From Microvirga tunisiensis (GTDB lineage: Bacteria > Pseudomonadota > Alphaproteobacteria > Rhizobiales > Beijerinckiaceae), in the NCBI RefSeq assembly GCF_009296175.1, contig NZ_VOSK01000004.1, forward strand, positions 1 through 64,000: 64,000 bases of DNA, given 5' to 3'. The notes beneath the pieces were generated by a model. The model saw only the letters and a program-made list of their open reading frames with translations, searched no databases and was not told where the DNA came from. A program made the translations under genes and the position numbers. Of the stretch, positions 55,684 through 64,000 are shown in pieces (positions within the stretch are counted from its first letter, which is position 1; the number at the start of each line of letters is the position of its first letter).

Positions 55684-56325
55684 ATGCCGGCACGGTTCGA
55701 ATTGCACGGGTTTGCCTTTTCGGGGCCCACTTACAAGGTCGCTCTTACCCTGTCGCTCATGGGTGAGCCGTTCGATTACGTGCACGTGAACATGATGGAG
55801 GGCGAGCATAAGCAGCCCCCTCATCTGTCCCGGCAGCGCTACGGCCAGGTGCCCTTGCTGGTCGACCGCAACAATGGACGCCACCTGTGCCAGTCGGCGG
55901 CGATCCTGGAATATGTCGCCGACATGACGGGGCGGTTCGGCGGTGCCAATCTCGATGAGCGCCTGCAGGCCCGTGAGTGGATGTATTGGGATTTCGATCG
56001 TCTGGCTGCGCCCTTGTACAAGGCCCGCGTGGTCAAGCTGGGCTTCCGCAAGGCCCCTGCCGAAGTGGTCGAGGATTGCCTCGCAGCGGCCAGGAGCGCT
56101 TTAGGAGTTCTGGAAAGCCATCTCGCTGGCCGCGAATGGCTGGTCGGTGAGGGCGCGACCGTCGCCGATATCGACATCTACGGCGTCGTGGCTTTCGCCG
56201 GTGAGGCGGGGATCGATCTTGCCGAGTATCCTCAAGTGAGCGCATGGGCGAAGCGCATCGAGGCGTTGCCCGGCTTCAAGGCGCGGGCGGATCTGCTGCC
56301 GATGGAATCCCGGGAGGCGGCATGA
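55684..56325 (+). CDS. Glutathione S-transferase
   Basis: A 213-residue GST. The N-terminal thioredoxin-like domain has LHGFAFSGPTYKVALTLSLM with Ser as the probable active residue, YGQVPLLVD (cis-Pro) and QSAAILEYVAD. The C-terminal helical domain has VADIDIYGVVAF. The GNAT ATG overlaps its stop (ATGA at 56322). It probably works in detoxification or thiol chemistry. Confidence 0.9.
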   Translation: MPARFELHGFAFSGPTYKVALTLSLMGEPFDYVHVNMMEGEHKQPPHLSRQRYGQVPLLVDRNNGRHLCQSAAILEYVADMTGRFGGANLDERLQAREWMYWDFDRLAAPLYKARVVKLGFRKAPAEVVEDCLAAARSALGVLESHLAGREWLVGEGATVADIDIYGVVAFAGEAGIDLAEYPQVSAWAKRIEALPGFKARADLLPMESREAA

Positions 56326-56780
56326 GCGCCCTGTCGATCCGCGAAGCGCAGGCTGGCGATCTCGAGGCGATCATCCGTCTGCACGAGGAGGACGAGCTGG
56401 GCTCGCACGGCGATGTCTGGTCGCCGGAGACCCGGCCAGCCTATGAAGCCGCCTTCGCGGCCATTCAGCGGAGCCCCGACAACAGGCTGTTCGTGGCGGC
56501 CGATGGCAACGAGGTCGTCGGCACGTTCCAGCTCACCTTCATCCCCAACCTCACCGGGCGCGGCGCCATGCGCGTGAAGGTGGAGAGCGTGAAGGTGAAG
56601 GCGGCGCGGCGCTCGGGCGGCATCGGCGCGCAGATAATCGCCTTTTGCGAGGACTACGCCCGCACCCACGGGGCGGCTGCGATGGAGCTGACCTCCAACA
56701 AGACCCGCAAGGACGCTCACCGCTTCTACGAGCGCTTGGGATTCGCCCGCAGCCACGAAGGCTTCAAGAAGAAGTTTTGA
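56322..56780 (+). CDS. GNAT-family N-acetyltransferase
   Basis: A 152-residue acetyltransferase. VKVKAARRSGGIGAQIIAFCE carries the acetyl-CoA loop (R-x-G-G-I-G), with SNKTRKDAHRFYERLGF near the C terminus. It is translationally coupled to the GST gene by the ATGA overlap. Substrate unknown; possibly ribosomal N-terminal or small-molecule acetylation. Confidence 0.9.
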   Translation: MSALSIREAQAGDLEAIIRLHEEDELGSHGDVWSPETRPAYEAAFAAIQRSPDNRLFVAADGNEVVGTFQLTFIPNLTGRGAMRVKVESVKVKAARRSGGIGAQIIAFCEDYARTHGAAAMELTSNKTRKDAHRFYERLGFARSHEGFKKKF

Positions 56781-56795
56781 GGACAAGGCTCGTCG

Positions 56796-56883
56796 CGTCA
56801 TGGCCGGACTGTTCCGGCCATCTCGATTGGAAAGGTGCAGCGATCCTCGGGCCGGAATCACCGGCGCAAGGCCGGTGATGACG
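56796..56883. repeat. REP-like repeat family A, copy 5
   Basis: ATGGCCGG-ACTGTT-CCGGCCAT on the left and TCACCGGCGCAAGGCCGGTGATGACG on the right. The centre is shorter and diverged. It lies 15 bases after the GNAT stop and could end that transcript. Confidence 0.8.
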
Positions 56884-56906
56884 AGGTTGTGTTTCCCGAA
56901 GATGCC

Positions 56907-57158
56907 TCAGGCCTTCATGCCGCCCTTCAGGCGCGTGTTGCACTCGCTCCAGAACTTCGGCCACTTGGCGTCCTTGGCGAGCTTGCCGCCGGCCTTGGCT
57001 TCCTTCCACTCGGCGCTGCACTTGGTCATGCGCTCACGAGCGGCGAGCTGCGCTGCCGTCGGCTCCTTCTTCGGCTTCATCTCCATGGCGGCCTGAGCGG
57101 CGCCGGCCATGGACAAGGCCATCGCGGCGGCGAGAGCGGAGCTCACAATTCGGTTCAT
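56907..57158 (-). CDS. PsiF-like small exported protein (83 aa)
   Basis: A signal peptide (MNRIVSSALAAAMALSMAGA, cleavage after AQA) is followed by a short PsiF-repeat-like region, QLAARERMTKCSAEWKEAKA and FWSECNTRLKGG, with two conserved Cys that may pair. PsiF repeats have an unknown periplasmic role. The ATG follows a GGGGGAT site. It is followed at once by repeat A copy 5. Confidence 0.75.
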   Translation of the reverse strand: MNRIVSSALAAAMALSMAGAAQAAMEMKPKKEPTAAQLAARERMTKCSAEWKEAKAGGKLAKDAKWPKFWSECNTRLKGGMKA

Positions 57159-57345
57159 CGTTGGATCCCCCTTGGCGCATTTTTGCGTCAGGGACCATCT
57201 CATGATGAAACAATAAAACATGCAAGCGCCAAAGGGCAGCCATGCAGGCTTTCCACGGAATTTCATTGAAGGCGGTGGTGTCAGTTCCGATCTTATGTCT
57301 TAACGTCCGGCACGAACCTGTGCGTTACGCAGGGAGAGGCAATCC

Positions 57346-58053
57346 ATGGCGGCTTCCACGCAGCAACCGATCGATCTCTATTACTGGCCGACGCCGAACG
57401 GGTGGAAGATCACCATCATGCTCGAGGAATGCGGGCTGCCCTATGCGATCCACCCGATCAATATCGGCAAGGGCGACCAGTTCCAGCCTGAGTTCCTGGC
57501 GATCTCGCCCAACAACAAGATGCCCGCCATCGTCGATCATGAGGGCCCCGACGGCCAGCCGATCTCCGTCTTCGAGTCCGGGGCGATCCTGCAATATCTC
57601 GGCCGCAAGACCGGGCAATTCTATCCGCAGGACGAGCGGGCGCGGATCGAGGTCGACCAGTGGCTGTTCTGGCAGATGGGTGGCTTCGGCCCCATGCTCG
57701 GCCAGACGCACCATTTTCGGATCTATGCGCCGGAACAGGTGCCCTATGCCATCGACCGCTACACCAACGAGACCAACCGCCTCTACGGTGTGCTGAACAA
57801 GCGCCTCGAGGATCGGGAATTCGTGGCCGGCGAGTATTCCATCGCCGATATGGCCATCGCCCCGTGGGCCAAGCTGTGGGAACGCCAGGGCCAGAACATC
57901 GATGAATTTCCCCATGCGAAGCGCTGGCTCGAAACCGTGCTCGCCCGTCCTGCCGTCCAGCGCGGCATCGCGGTGAGTTCCGGCGACCGCGAGAAGACCG
58001 ACCTGACGGACCCGAAGGTTCAGGCCGTGCTGTTCGGCCAAAGGGCGCGGTGA
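57346..58053 (+). CDS. Glutathione S-transferase family protein (YfcG/YghU-like)
   Basis: A 235-residue Nu-class GST-like protein. It has YYWPTPNGWKITIMLEECG at the N terminus, where YfcG/YghU use Thr/Asn-rich active regions, PNNKMPAIVDHEG (cis-Pro) and VFESGAILQYLGRK, then a helical domain with GEYSIADMAIAPW. YfcG and YghU show disulfide-bond oxidoreductase activity with glutathione. The gene stands alone between a PsiF-like gene and repeat A copy 6. Confidence 0.9.
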   Translation: MAASTQQPIDLYYWPTPNGWKITIMLEECGLPYAIHPINIGKGDQFQPEFLAISPNNKMPAIVDHEGPDGQPISVFESGAILQYLGRKTGQFYPQDERARIEVDQWLFWQMGGFGPMLGQTHHFRIYAPEQVPYAIDRYTNETNRLYGVLNKRLEDREFVAGEYSIADMAIAPWAKLWERQGQNIDEFPHAKRWLETVLARPAVQRGIAVSSGDREKTDLTDPKVQAVLFGQRAR

Positions 58054-58116
58054 GGCCTGTCACCATTACCCTTCCCCTAGCGGGACAGGGTAATGCGATC
58101 CGGTGAGACCTTTCCG

Positions 58117-58204
58117 GTCATGGCCGGGCTTGTCCCGTCCATCCCAATTCGGTGAGGCGCCACGCTTTCCAAGCGGGATCACCGGCACGAGCCCGGTGCT
58201 GACG
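58117..58204. repeat. REP-like repeat family A, copy 6
   Basis: ATGGCCGGGCTTGTCCCG on the left and GATCACCGGCACGAGCCCGGTGCTGACG on the right, with several changes from the other copies. Confidence 0.75.
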
Positions 58205-58299
58205 AGGGAGGGAGAGCATTGCCGATACTCGTCAGGCGCATCGCCTCGACTTTGCGGCCCCACCCCTGATCCTTCCCACAGGGGGAGGAAGAAGATGCC

Positions 58300-58704
58300 T
58301 CAATTCGCCTTCGTCCAGGTCTGCGACCGGCAGATCAGGCCGCCGAGGACGCAGCCGGAGAGCTGCAGGGTGTTCGGGCTCATCACCTTGAGCTTGCCCG
58401 TATAGGTCTTGCCGTCCTGGGGATTGTAGAGCTGACCGCTGAAACCGTCGCTGGACGGCCTGATGTCCGAGATCATCTGGACGCCCACCATGCTGCGCTC
58501 CCGAAGGTTTGGGTCCGGATTGTTCGTGTCCTTCTGGTAGGTGGAGGACACGATAATGCCGCACAGAGCGGTGCCGCATTTGGCAATCCTCACGCGGGTA
58601 TCGCCGCTCTGCGTGAGCCAGGTCCCGCTCGGATCGGGCGACTGGGCCTGCGCAGGAAGCCCCAGCAGGGCAAGGCCGAAGGCCGCCAGAATCGCTTGTT
58701 TCAT
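58300..58704 (-). CDS. DUF2147-family exported protein
   Basis: A 134-residue periplasmic protein. A signal peptide (MKQAILAAFGLALLGLPAQA) is followed by the DUF2147 lipocalin-like fold: SGTWLTQSGDTRVRIAKCG, ALCGIIVSS, GKTYTGKLKVMSPNTLQLSG and CVLGGLICRSQTWTK. Conserved cysteines could pair. Function unknown; common in alphaproteobacteria. Confidence 0.88.
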   Translation of the reverse strand: MKQAILAAFGLALLGLPAQAQSPDPSGTWLTQSGDTRVRIAKCGTALCGIIVSSTYQKDTNNPDPNLRERSMVGVQMISDIRPSSDGFSGQLYNPQDGKTYTGKLKVMSPNTLQLSGCVLGGLICRSQTWTKAN

Positions 58705-58872
58705 CGAGAATTCCCTCTATCTCGGTCTTCACCGGGCCGATCACCCAGAAGAGTAGGGGAGGCCATTAAGCTTTCCAAGCGGGCGAGGGCAAAAGGCGCT
58801 TGAGGGCAGGGGGCCTCGTCGCTATAAGCGCCGCACCTCATTATTTCCCCATTCCCATAAAAGCGAGTTGTC

Positions 58873-59295
<423 letters not shown>

Positions 59296-59325
59296 GCTCT
59301 CAAGAGCCTGCTGACCTAACGTTTA

Positions 59326-59348
59326 GGCCGCCTTCCGGGCGGCCTTTT
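59326..59348 (+). terminator. Rho-independent terminator of ndk
   Basis: GGCCGCC, loop TTCCG, GGCGGCC, then TTTT; 31 bases after the ndk stop. Confidence 0.9.
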
Positions 59349-59382
59349 CATTTCTCAGCTCTTCCCCCATCATGCGCCCGCC

Positions 59383-61509
59383 ATGAACCAAGCTCCCTGC
59401 ATCGAACGCCGTGCATCCGTCTGCCCGCACGACTGCCCCTCCGTGTGCTCCCTCGAGGTCAAGGTGATCGACGGGCGCACCATCGGTCGCGTGCACGGGG
59501 CGAAGAGCAACAGCTACACGGCGGGCGTGATCTGCGCGAAGGTGGCACGCTATGCGGAGCGCATCCATCATCCGGACCGGCTGCTCTATCCCTTGAAGCG
59601 CACCGGCCCGAAGGGATCGGGTCAGTTCGAGCGCATTTCCTGGGACGAAGCCCTCGACATCGTGGCCGAAAAATTCCTGGAGGCGGAACGGGAGTTCGGC
59701 TCCGAGTCCGTCTGGCCCTACTACTATGCCGGCACCATGGGCTACGTGATGCGCGACGGCATCAACCGCCTGCGCCATGTGAAGAAGTACTCCGGCCAGT
59801 ATTCCACCATCTGCACCGCCATGAGCTGGACCGGCTACGTGGCGGGTACCGGCCATCTGCGGGGTGCCGATCCGCGCGAGATGGCGGTCTCCGATTGCAT
59901 CGTGATCTGGGGAACGAACCCGGTTCACACCCAGGTCAACGTGATGACCCACGCCATGAAGGCGCGCAAGGAGCGCGGCGCCAAGATCGTGGCCATCGAC
60001 ATCTACCAGAACGCCACCATGAAGCAGGCCGACATGGCCCTGCTGGTGAAGCCCGGCACGGACGGCGCGCTCGCCTGCACGGTGATGCACGTGCTCTTCC
60101 GCGACGGTCTGGCGGATCGGGATTATCTGGAGCGCTACACCGATCATCCGCATGAGCTCGAAGAGCATCTGCGCACGCGCGATCCGGCCTGGGCTTCGGC
60201 CATCACCGGCCTGTCAGTGGAGGAGATCGAGGCCTTCGCCAGACTCGTCGGCACGACCAAGCGCACCTATTTCCGCCTCGGCTTCGGCTTCGCGCGCCAA
60301 CGCAACGGCGTGGTCAACATGCATGCCGCGCTGTCCATCCCGGCCGTCACAGGCGCTTGGAAATATGAAGGCGGCGGCGCGCTTCATTCCAACAGCGGCA
60401 TCTTCCATTGGAACAAGGCGCTGATCGAAGGCCACGATGCGGTCGACCGGTCGATCCGCATTCTCGACCAGTCGCAGATTGGCCGCGTCCTCACCGGAGA
60501 CGCCGAGGCGCTCTGCAACGGCCCCCCGATCAAGGCGATGCTGATCCAGAACACCAATCCGGTCTCCGTCGCGCCGGAGCAGGAGCTGGTGAAGCAGGGC
60601 TTTGCCCGCGAGGATCTCTTCGTCTGCGTCCACGAGCAGTTCATGACCGAGACGGCCCTCATGGCCGATATCGTGCTGCCCGCGACCATGTTCATGGAGC
60701 ACGACGATCTCTATTCCGGCGGCGGGCACCAGCATTTTCAGGTCGGACCCAAGCTCATCGACGCGCCGGGCGAATGCCGCTCCAACCACGAGGTCTTCCA
60801 TGGGCTGGCCGGGCGCCTGGGCGCCGAGCACCGCGGTTTCGCCATGGAGCCGCGCGAGATCATCGATTGGACGCTTCAAAACTCCGGCTGGGGCAGTCTC
60901 GAAACCCTGGAAGCCCACGTTCATTTCGATGCGCAGCCGCCTTTCGAGGAGGCGCATTTCCTCAACGGCTTCGGCTATCCGGACGGCAGGTTCCGCTTCA
61001 AGCCCGACTGGACCGGGATCCCGTCCTACAACAACGGCCCCATGGGCCCCTGGGCCAGCATGCCGGCCTTCCCGGACCATTGGGGCGTGATCGAGGCAGC
61101 GACCGAGGAACACCCGTTCCGCCTCGCCACGAGCCCGGCCCGCAACTTCCTCAATTCCAGCTTTAACGAGACCCCGACCTCCCGCGACAAGGAGCGGCGG
61201 CCCGAGGTGATGATCCACCCGCTCGATGCGCAGCCGCAGGGCATCGCCGACGGCGACTGGGTGAGATTGAAGAACCACCGCGGCGACGTCTATCTTCGCG
61301 CCAAGTTCTTCGACGGGGTGCGGCGAGGCGTGCTGATCGCCGAAGGCATCTGGCCGAACGCCGCCCACCCCTTCGGGCGCGGCATCAACACGCTCACGGG
61401 CGGCGACCAGGTGGCGCCCTATGGCGGCGCGGCCTTCCACGACAGCCGGGTGGCTTTGGAAAAGGCCACGCCTGACCTTGGGCAATGCGACCATAGTCTC
61501 ATTTTATGA
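59383..61509 (+). CDS. Molybdopterin oxidoreductase (DMSO reductase family)
   Basis: A 708-residue enzyme. An N-terminal 4Fe-4S site has C14-x3-C18-x3-C22 and a later Cys51 (GVICAK). The molybdopterin domains are indicated by ISWDEALDIVAEKF, VIWGTNPVHTQ, a SGGGHQHFQVG region, and a C-terminal dinucleotide-binding domain (DGDWVRLKNHRGDVYLRAKF). No twin-arginine signal, so cytoplasmic. No electron-transfer subunit is adjacent. Such stand-alone homologues are common in Hyphomicrobiales; the substrate is unknown and could be a nitrate-, formate- or thiol-type acceptor. Confidence 0.88.
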   Translation: MNQAPCIERRASVCPHDCPSVCSLEVKVIDGRTIGRVHGAKSNSYTAGVICAKVARYAERIHHPDRLLYPLKRTGPKGSGQFERISWDEALDIVAEKFLEAEREFGSESVWPYYYAGTMGYVMRDGINRLRHVKKYSGQYSTICTAMSWTGYVAGTGHLRGADPREMAVSDCIVIWGTNPVHTQVNVMTHAMKARKERGAKIVAIDIYQNATMKQADMALLVKPGTDGALACTVMHVLFRDGLADRDYLERYTDHPHELEEHLRTRDPAWASAITGLSVEEIEAFARLVGTTKRTYFRLGFGFARQRNGVVNMHAALSIPAVTGAWKYEGGGALHSNSGIFHWNKALIEGHDAVDRSIRILDQSQIGRVLTGDAEALCNGPPIKAMLIQNTNPVSVAPEQELVKQGFAREDLFVCVHEQFMTETALMADIVLPATMFMEHDDLYSGGGHQHFQVGPKLIDAPGECRSNHEVFHGLAGRLGAEHRGFAMEPREIIDWTLQNSGWGSLETLEAHVHFDAQPPFEEAHFLNGFGYPDGRFRFKPDWTGIPSYNNGPMGPWASMPAFPDHWGVIEAATEEHPFRLATSPARNFLNSSFNETPTSRDKERRPEVMIHPLDAQPQGIADGDWVRLKNHRGDVYLRAKFFDGVRRGVLIAEGIWPNAAHPFGRGINTLTGGDQVAPYGGAAFHDSRVALEKATPDLGQCDHSLIL

Positions 61510-61535
61510 TACATTATATCATCTGATTATGGTCA

Positions 61536-61560
61536 AGCCTCGAACAACTCGTTCGAGGCT
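61536..61560. other. Hairpin after the molybdopterin oxidoreductase gene
   Basis: AGCCTCGAA (61536-61544) and TTCGAGGCT (61552-61560) form a perfect 9-base stem with a 7-base loop, without a T run. It lies between an AT-rich stretch and the small peptide gene, and may be a transcript end or leader hairpin. Confidence 0.45.
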
Positions 61561-61616
61561 CGCGTCGGCAGCTCACGCTGGATGCATGCGATCAACCAGA
61601 CCATAAGGAATCAGGC

Positions 61617-61811
61617 ATGTCTGAAGTGAAAATGACTGATGATTTCGCGCATCAGGACTTCGATGCTGTTTCAATGCAGACGGAGAGGCGGATTGGCCTT
61701 TCGGTCGAAGAAGCCGCCGCACCGGTCGTTCTGAGTGCCGAGGATCTCGCGTTCGTGGCCGGCGGTCTCCTGACCCGAAAGGTGAACGAATACGAAGGGC
61801 AGCACCGATAG
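61617..61811 (+). CDS. Small peptide with double-glycine leader motif (64 aa)
   Basis: It starts MSEVKMTDDFAHQDFDAVSM. Residues 39-50 read LSAEDLAFVAGG, matching the double-glycine leader consensus LSxxELxxIxGG (Leu at -12, acidic at -8, Leu at -7, Val at -4, Gly-Gly at -2/-1). The part after the Gly-Gly is 14 residues ending in EYEGQHR, short and polar. AAGGA precedes the ATG. No C39-type peptidase ABC exporter or maturation enzyme is adjacent. It could be a secreted peptide precursor or a chance resemblance. Confidence 0.6.
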   Translation: MSEVKMTDDFAHQDFDAVSMQTERRIGLSVEEAAAPVVLSAEDLAFVAGGLLTRKVNEYEGQHR

Positions 61812-61988
61812 GACTCGTCTGTGAGGCTTCGAGCAGACCCGGAACGGCACCTCGCGTGCCGTTCTTTCTGCAATGGTCGCGAGAAGTTTGGTCAGACCTT
61901 CTTAAGGCTATCCGCAGCTGCCCCTTGATCCCGAACGGCCAAGCCTATTCTTAAGGCCGAACGTGATTTCATCTCTGGGGAGCCATCC

Positions 61989-62354
61989 ATGACCTCGATT
62001 ATCCGCGCGCTGCTCGTGGCAGCCGCCGTGTCTGTCAGCGCGACGTCGGCCTTCGCCGCCGCCTCCAACATGCCGACCCAATACCAGCCCGATCCGGCGC
62101 TGAAGACCGAAAACGTTGCCCAGCTTCGCGCACGGGTGAGCCAGGCCTGCTCGATCACGCAAGCTCGGCTCCAGAGCGGCGTCGGCGAGGCGTCCCTGAG
62201 CCGCGGCTGCGACTGCTATGCCGGCCGCACGATGCGCTCATTGAGTGCCGACGAGCTCCAGGCCTATCGGGATACGGGCGTGTTCAACGATACCGCCCGC
62301 GAGAAGGCTCTCACGGCCCTCGACGCCTGCAAGCTGCCACGGCCGCAGATTTAA
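61989..62354 (+). CDS. Small exported cysteine-containing protein (121 aa)
   Basis: A signal peptide (MTSIIRALLVAAAVSVSATS...AFAAA) is followed by a mature part with four Cys (SQACSITQ, GCDCYAGR, LDACKLP), likely forming disulfides, and the helical segment LSADELQAYRDTGVFNDTAR. It is probably periplasmic. The ATG has GGGGAG upstream. The family is not recognised; proteins with a GCDCYA motif occur in related bacteria by recollection. Confidence 0.7.
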   Translation: MTSIIRALLVAAAVSVSATSAFAAASNMPTQYQPDPALKTENVAQLRARVSQACSITQARLQSGVGEASLSRGCDCYAGRTMRSLSADELQAYRDTGVFNDTAREKALTALDACKLPRPQI

Positions 62355-62425
62355 GGATGTCCGGAGAGCATTGGGGACGGCCGGAGGCTTTGCCGCTTTC
62401 CGTCCGATGCTCTAGATTTTGCGCC

Positions 62426-63697
62426 ATGCGCGTATCGGTCAACTTTGCCCGCTTCTCGGCCGTCGCCCTTGCGGCGTTCGTCGCGTGTGTCGTGCCGATG
62501 CCTGGGGCCTCGACGCTCCAGGCGCAGGACACGCGCCTCGCCGCCGAAGCGCAGTTCCGCGACTGGCTCACGCAGACCGTCTGGCCCGACGCGCAGAAGC
62601 AGGGTGTCTCCCGGGAGACGTTCGAGCGGAACGTGGCGGCGATCGGGCTCGACTGGGATCTCCCGGAACTTCAGCCGCCAGGCCAGGCAGCTCCGCCCGA
62701 CGATCAGCGGCAAGCGGAGTTCCAGAGCCCTGGCCGCTATTTCGCCCAGGCTCAACTCGCATCGCTTGCGAAGAGCGGCCGCGACCTCCTGCAGCGATGG
62801 GCCTCCGTTCTCGACGGCATCGAGCGGCGTTACGGCGTGCCGCGGGAGATCATCGTTGCGATATGGGGAAGGGAGTCGCAATTCGGCCGCGTTACTGCCC
62901 GGCATCAGGCTCTGCGGGTTCTGGCCACGCAGGCTTTCATGGGACGCAGGCGCGCGCTGTACTATCCGGAGCTTCTGGCCGCTCTGGTGATCCTCGAGGA
63001 GGATCATTTTTCCGGCGAGACCCTGTTGTCGTCCTGGGCCGGAGCCATGGGGCAACCGCAGCTTCTCCCATCGAAATTCCTGCGATACGCGGTCGATGCC
63101 GATGCGGACGGGCGGAGGGATGTCTGGCATTCGGTGCCGGACTCCCTGGCATCCATCGCGAACTATCTGCGCGAGCATGGCTGGAAGCCGGATTTGCGCT
63201 GGGGCTTCGAGGCGAGCCTGCCGCAGGCTGTCTCCTGTACGCTCGAAGGACCGCGACAGGGCAGGCCCATGCTGGAGTGGCTGCGGCTCGGTCCGACGCC
63301 TGCCGCCGGCGGCACCTCGCCCGAGTGGAACGGCAATGCGACCGCCTTCCTGGTGATGCCCGCGGGGCGCCTGGGGCCGGCCTTCCTAGTGTCCGAGAAT
63401 TTCTACGTCCTCAAGCAGTACAACGAGTCCGACCTGTATGCCCTCTTCATCGGCCACCTCGCCGATCGCATGCGCGGTGCCTCGGCATTCACAGGATCGT
63501 GGCAGCCGATCGACACTCTGCGGCGCGGCCAAATCCAGGCCCTGCAGGAGCGATTGAAGAGCCAAGGCTACGATGTCGGAAAGGTCGACGGCCTCGTCGG
63601 CTTCGCCACGCGTACGGCTATCGGACAATGGCAGAGCAAAAGCGGGCGCGACGAGACTTGTTTCCCTGACGCGGCGCTTGTGCAGGCCCTTCGTTAG
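62426..63697 (+). CDS. Lytic murein transglycosylase (MltB-type, SLT_2) with peptidoglycan-binding domain
   Basis: A 423-residue exported enzyme. A signal peptide (MRVSVNFARFSAVALAAFVA) is followed by the SLT_2/GH103 domain with catalytic Glu in IWGRESQFG, then GAMGQPQLLPSKFLRYAVDA and NATAFLVMPAG. Residues about 365-420 form a PG_binding_1 domain (IQALQERLKSQGYDVGKVDG). It cuts peptidoglycan glycan chains to 1,6-anhydro ends. There is no lipobox, so it is soluble. The start at 62426 is chosen for the signal peptide; an upstream TTG-type extension is rejected. Confidence 0.92.
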   Translation: MRVSVNFARFSAVALAAFVACVVPMPGASTLQAQDTRLAAEAQFRDWLTQTVWPDAQKQGVSRETFERNVAAIGLDWDLPELQPPGQAAPPDDQRQAEFQSPGRYFAQAQLASLAKSGRDLLQRWASVLDGIERRYGVPREIIVAIWGRESQFGRVTARHQALRVLATQAFMGRRRALYYPELLAALVILEEDHFSGETLLSSWAGAMGQPQLLPSKFLRYAVDADADGRRDVWHSVPDSLASIANYLREHGWKPDLRWGFEASLPQAVSCTLEGPRQGRPMLEWLRLGPTPAAGGTSPEWNGNATAFLVMPAGRLGPAFLVSENFYVLKQYNESDLYALFIGHLADRMRGASAFTGSWQPIDTLRRGQIQALQERLKSQGYDVGKVDGLVGFATRTAIGQWQSKSGRDETCFPDAALVQALR

Positions 63698-63741
63698 GTC
63701 CGCTGGTAGGATACGAAGAACCCGCCCGCGGATCCGATGCT

Positions 63742-64000
63742 CTACCCCGGCGAACGCAGCGCGCCGCTCGCGTCCCAGCCGCGCGAGAACGCCACCCGGC
63801 CGTTCTCCAGCCGCGCCGTCCCGTCGCAGATCATCCGCAGGGCTTGCGGATAAAGCTTGTGCTCCTGCACGATCACCCGCGCGGCGAGACGCTCTTCCGT
63901 GTCGCCGGGCACCACCGGCACGGCCGCCTGGGCGATGATGGGGCCGGCATCGAGCTCCGGCACCACGAAATGCACCGTGCAGCCATGCACCAGCACGCCT
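63742..64000 (-). CDS. purN: Phosphoribosylglycinamide formyltransferase, C-terminal part (window edge)
   Basis: The reading continues beyond base 64000 at its 5' end. The visible 86 residues include VHGCTVHFVVPELDAGPIIA, the characteristic C-terminal motif of GAR transformylase with the H-x-V-x-x-x-x-D region, then EERLAARVIVQEHKLYPQAL. It formylates GAR with 10-formyl-tetrahydrofolate in purine synthesis. The 3' end converges with the transglycosylase gene. Confidence 0.88.
   Translation of the reverse strand, partial: GVLVHGCTVHFVVPELDAGPIIAQAAVPVVPGDTEERLAARVIVQEHKLYPQALRMICDGTARLENGRVAFSRGWDASGALRSPG

Overview
The window looks like a chromosomal segment of a high-GC alphaproteobacterium of the order Hyphomicrobiales (Rhizobiales), most likely Microvirga or a near relative. 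The evidence is compositional and by gene family: scattered REP-like palindromes of the kind common in this order, many ATGA-coupled operons, BTLCP/LapG-type protease and DUF6894 proteins, and rhizobial-style class III cyclases. The genus is an inference; no rRNA or tRNA gene was seen.

Layout. 0-3 kb: the tail of an IS1380-type transposase, a zinc alcohol dehydrogenase, an HNH nuclease-like gene and repeats. 3-13 kb: a sugar-acid locus with a GntR/FCD regulator divergent from an oligopeptide-type ABC importer, two enolase-superfamily sugar-acid dehydratases and a uronate-dehydrogenase-like enzyme. 13-16 kb: a frameshifted DMT exporter, an ornithine-cyclodeaminase homologue and an alpha/beta hydrolase. 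16-25 kb: a catecholate-type siderophore uptake locus (ATPase, two permeases of which one is frameshifted, binding protein, siderophore-interacting reductase, TonB receptor), divergent from a LysR-HTH/TrpD2 fusion protein.

25-42.5 kb is an accessory-looking signalling and secretion island. It holds many tiny genes, two Crp/Fnr regulators, a LapG-like protease, a patatin-like lipase, a type I secretion membrane-fusion protein and ABC exporter with a candidate substrate, a periplasmic c-haem sensor with HAMP, a Ser/Thr kinase, a cyclase-like protein that shares a C-terminal domain with the kinase, and a cysteine-free caspase-fold/peptidoglycan-binding protein. Eleven TGTGA-N6-TCACA-like boxes lie in its intergenic gaps, about 50-65 bp before the small genes and 90-130 bp before the secretion and protease genes. 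Crp1 keeps the R-E-xxx-R recognition-helix pattern of E. coli CRP and a cyclic-nucleotide-binding signature. I read this as a local cAMP-CRP-type regulon controlling surface or secreted functions. This is the main candidate for an undescribed system.

42.5-64 kb is ordinary chromosome: an intradiol dioxygenase, a stress protein, CorA, gatC-gatA and gatB with small membrane and hypothetical genes between them, GDSL hydrolase, GNAT and GST genes, a DUF5939 adenylate cyclase, ndk with a clear terminator, a molybdopterin oxidoreductase, a small peptide with a double-glycine leader motif, a MltB-type transglycosylase, and the 3' part of purN at the right edge.
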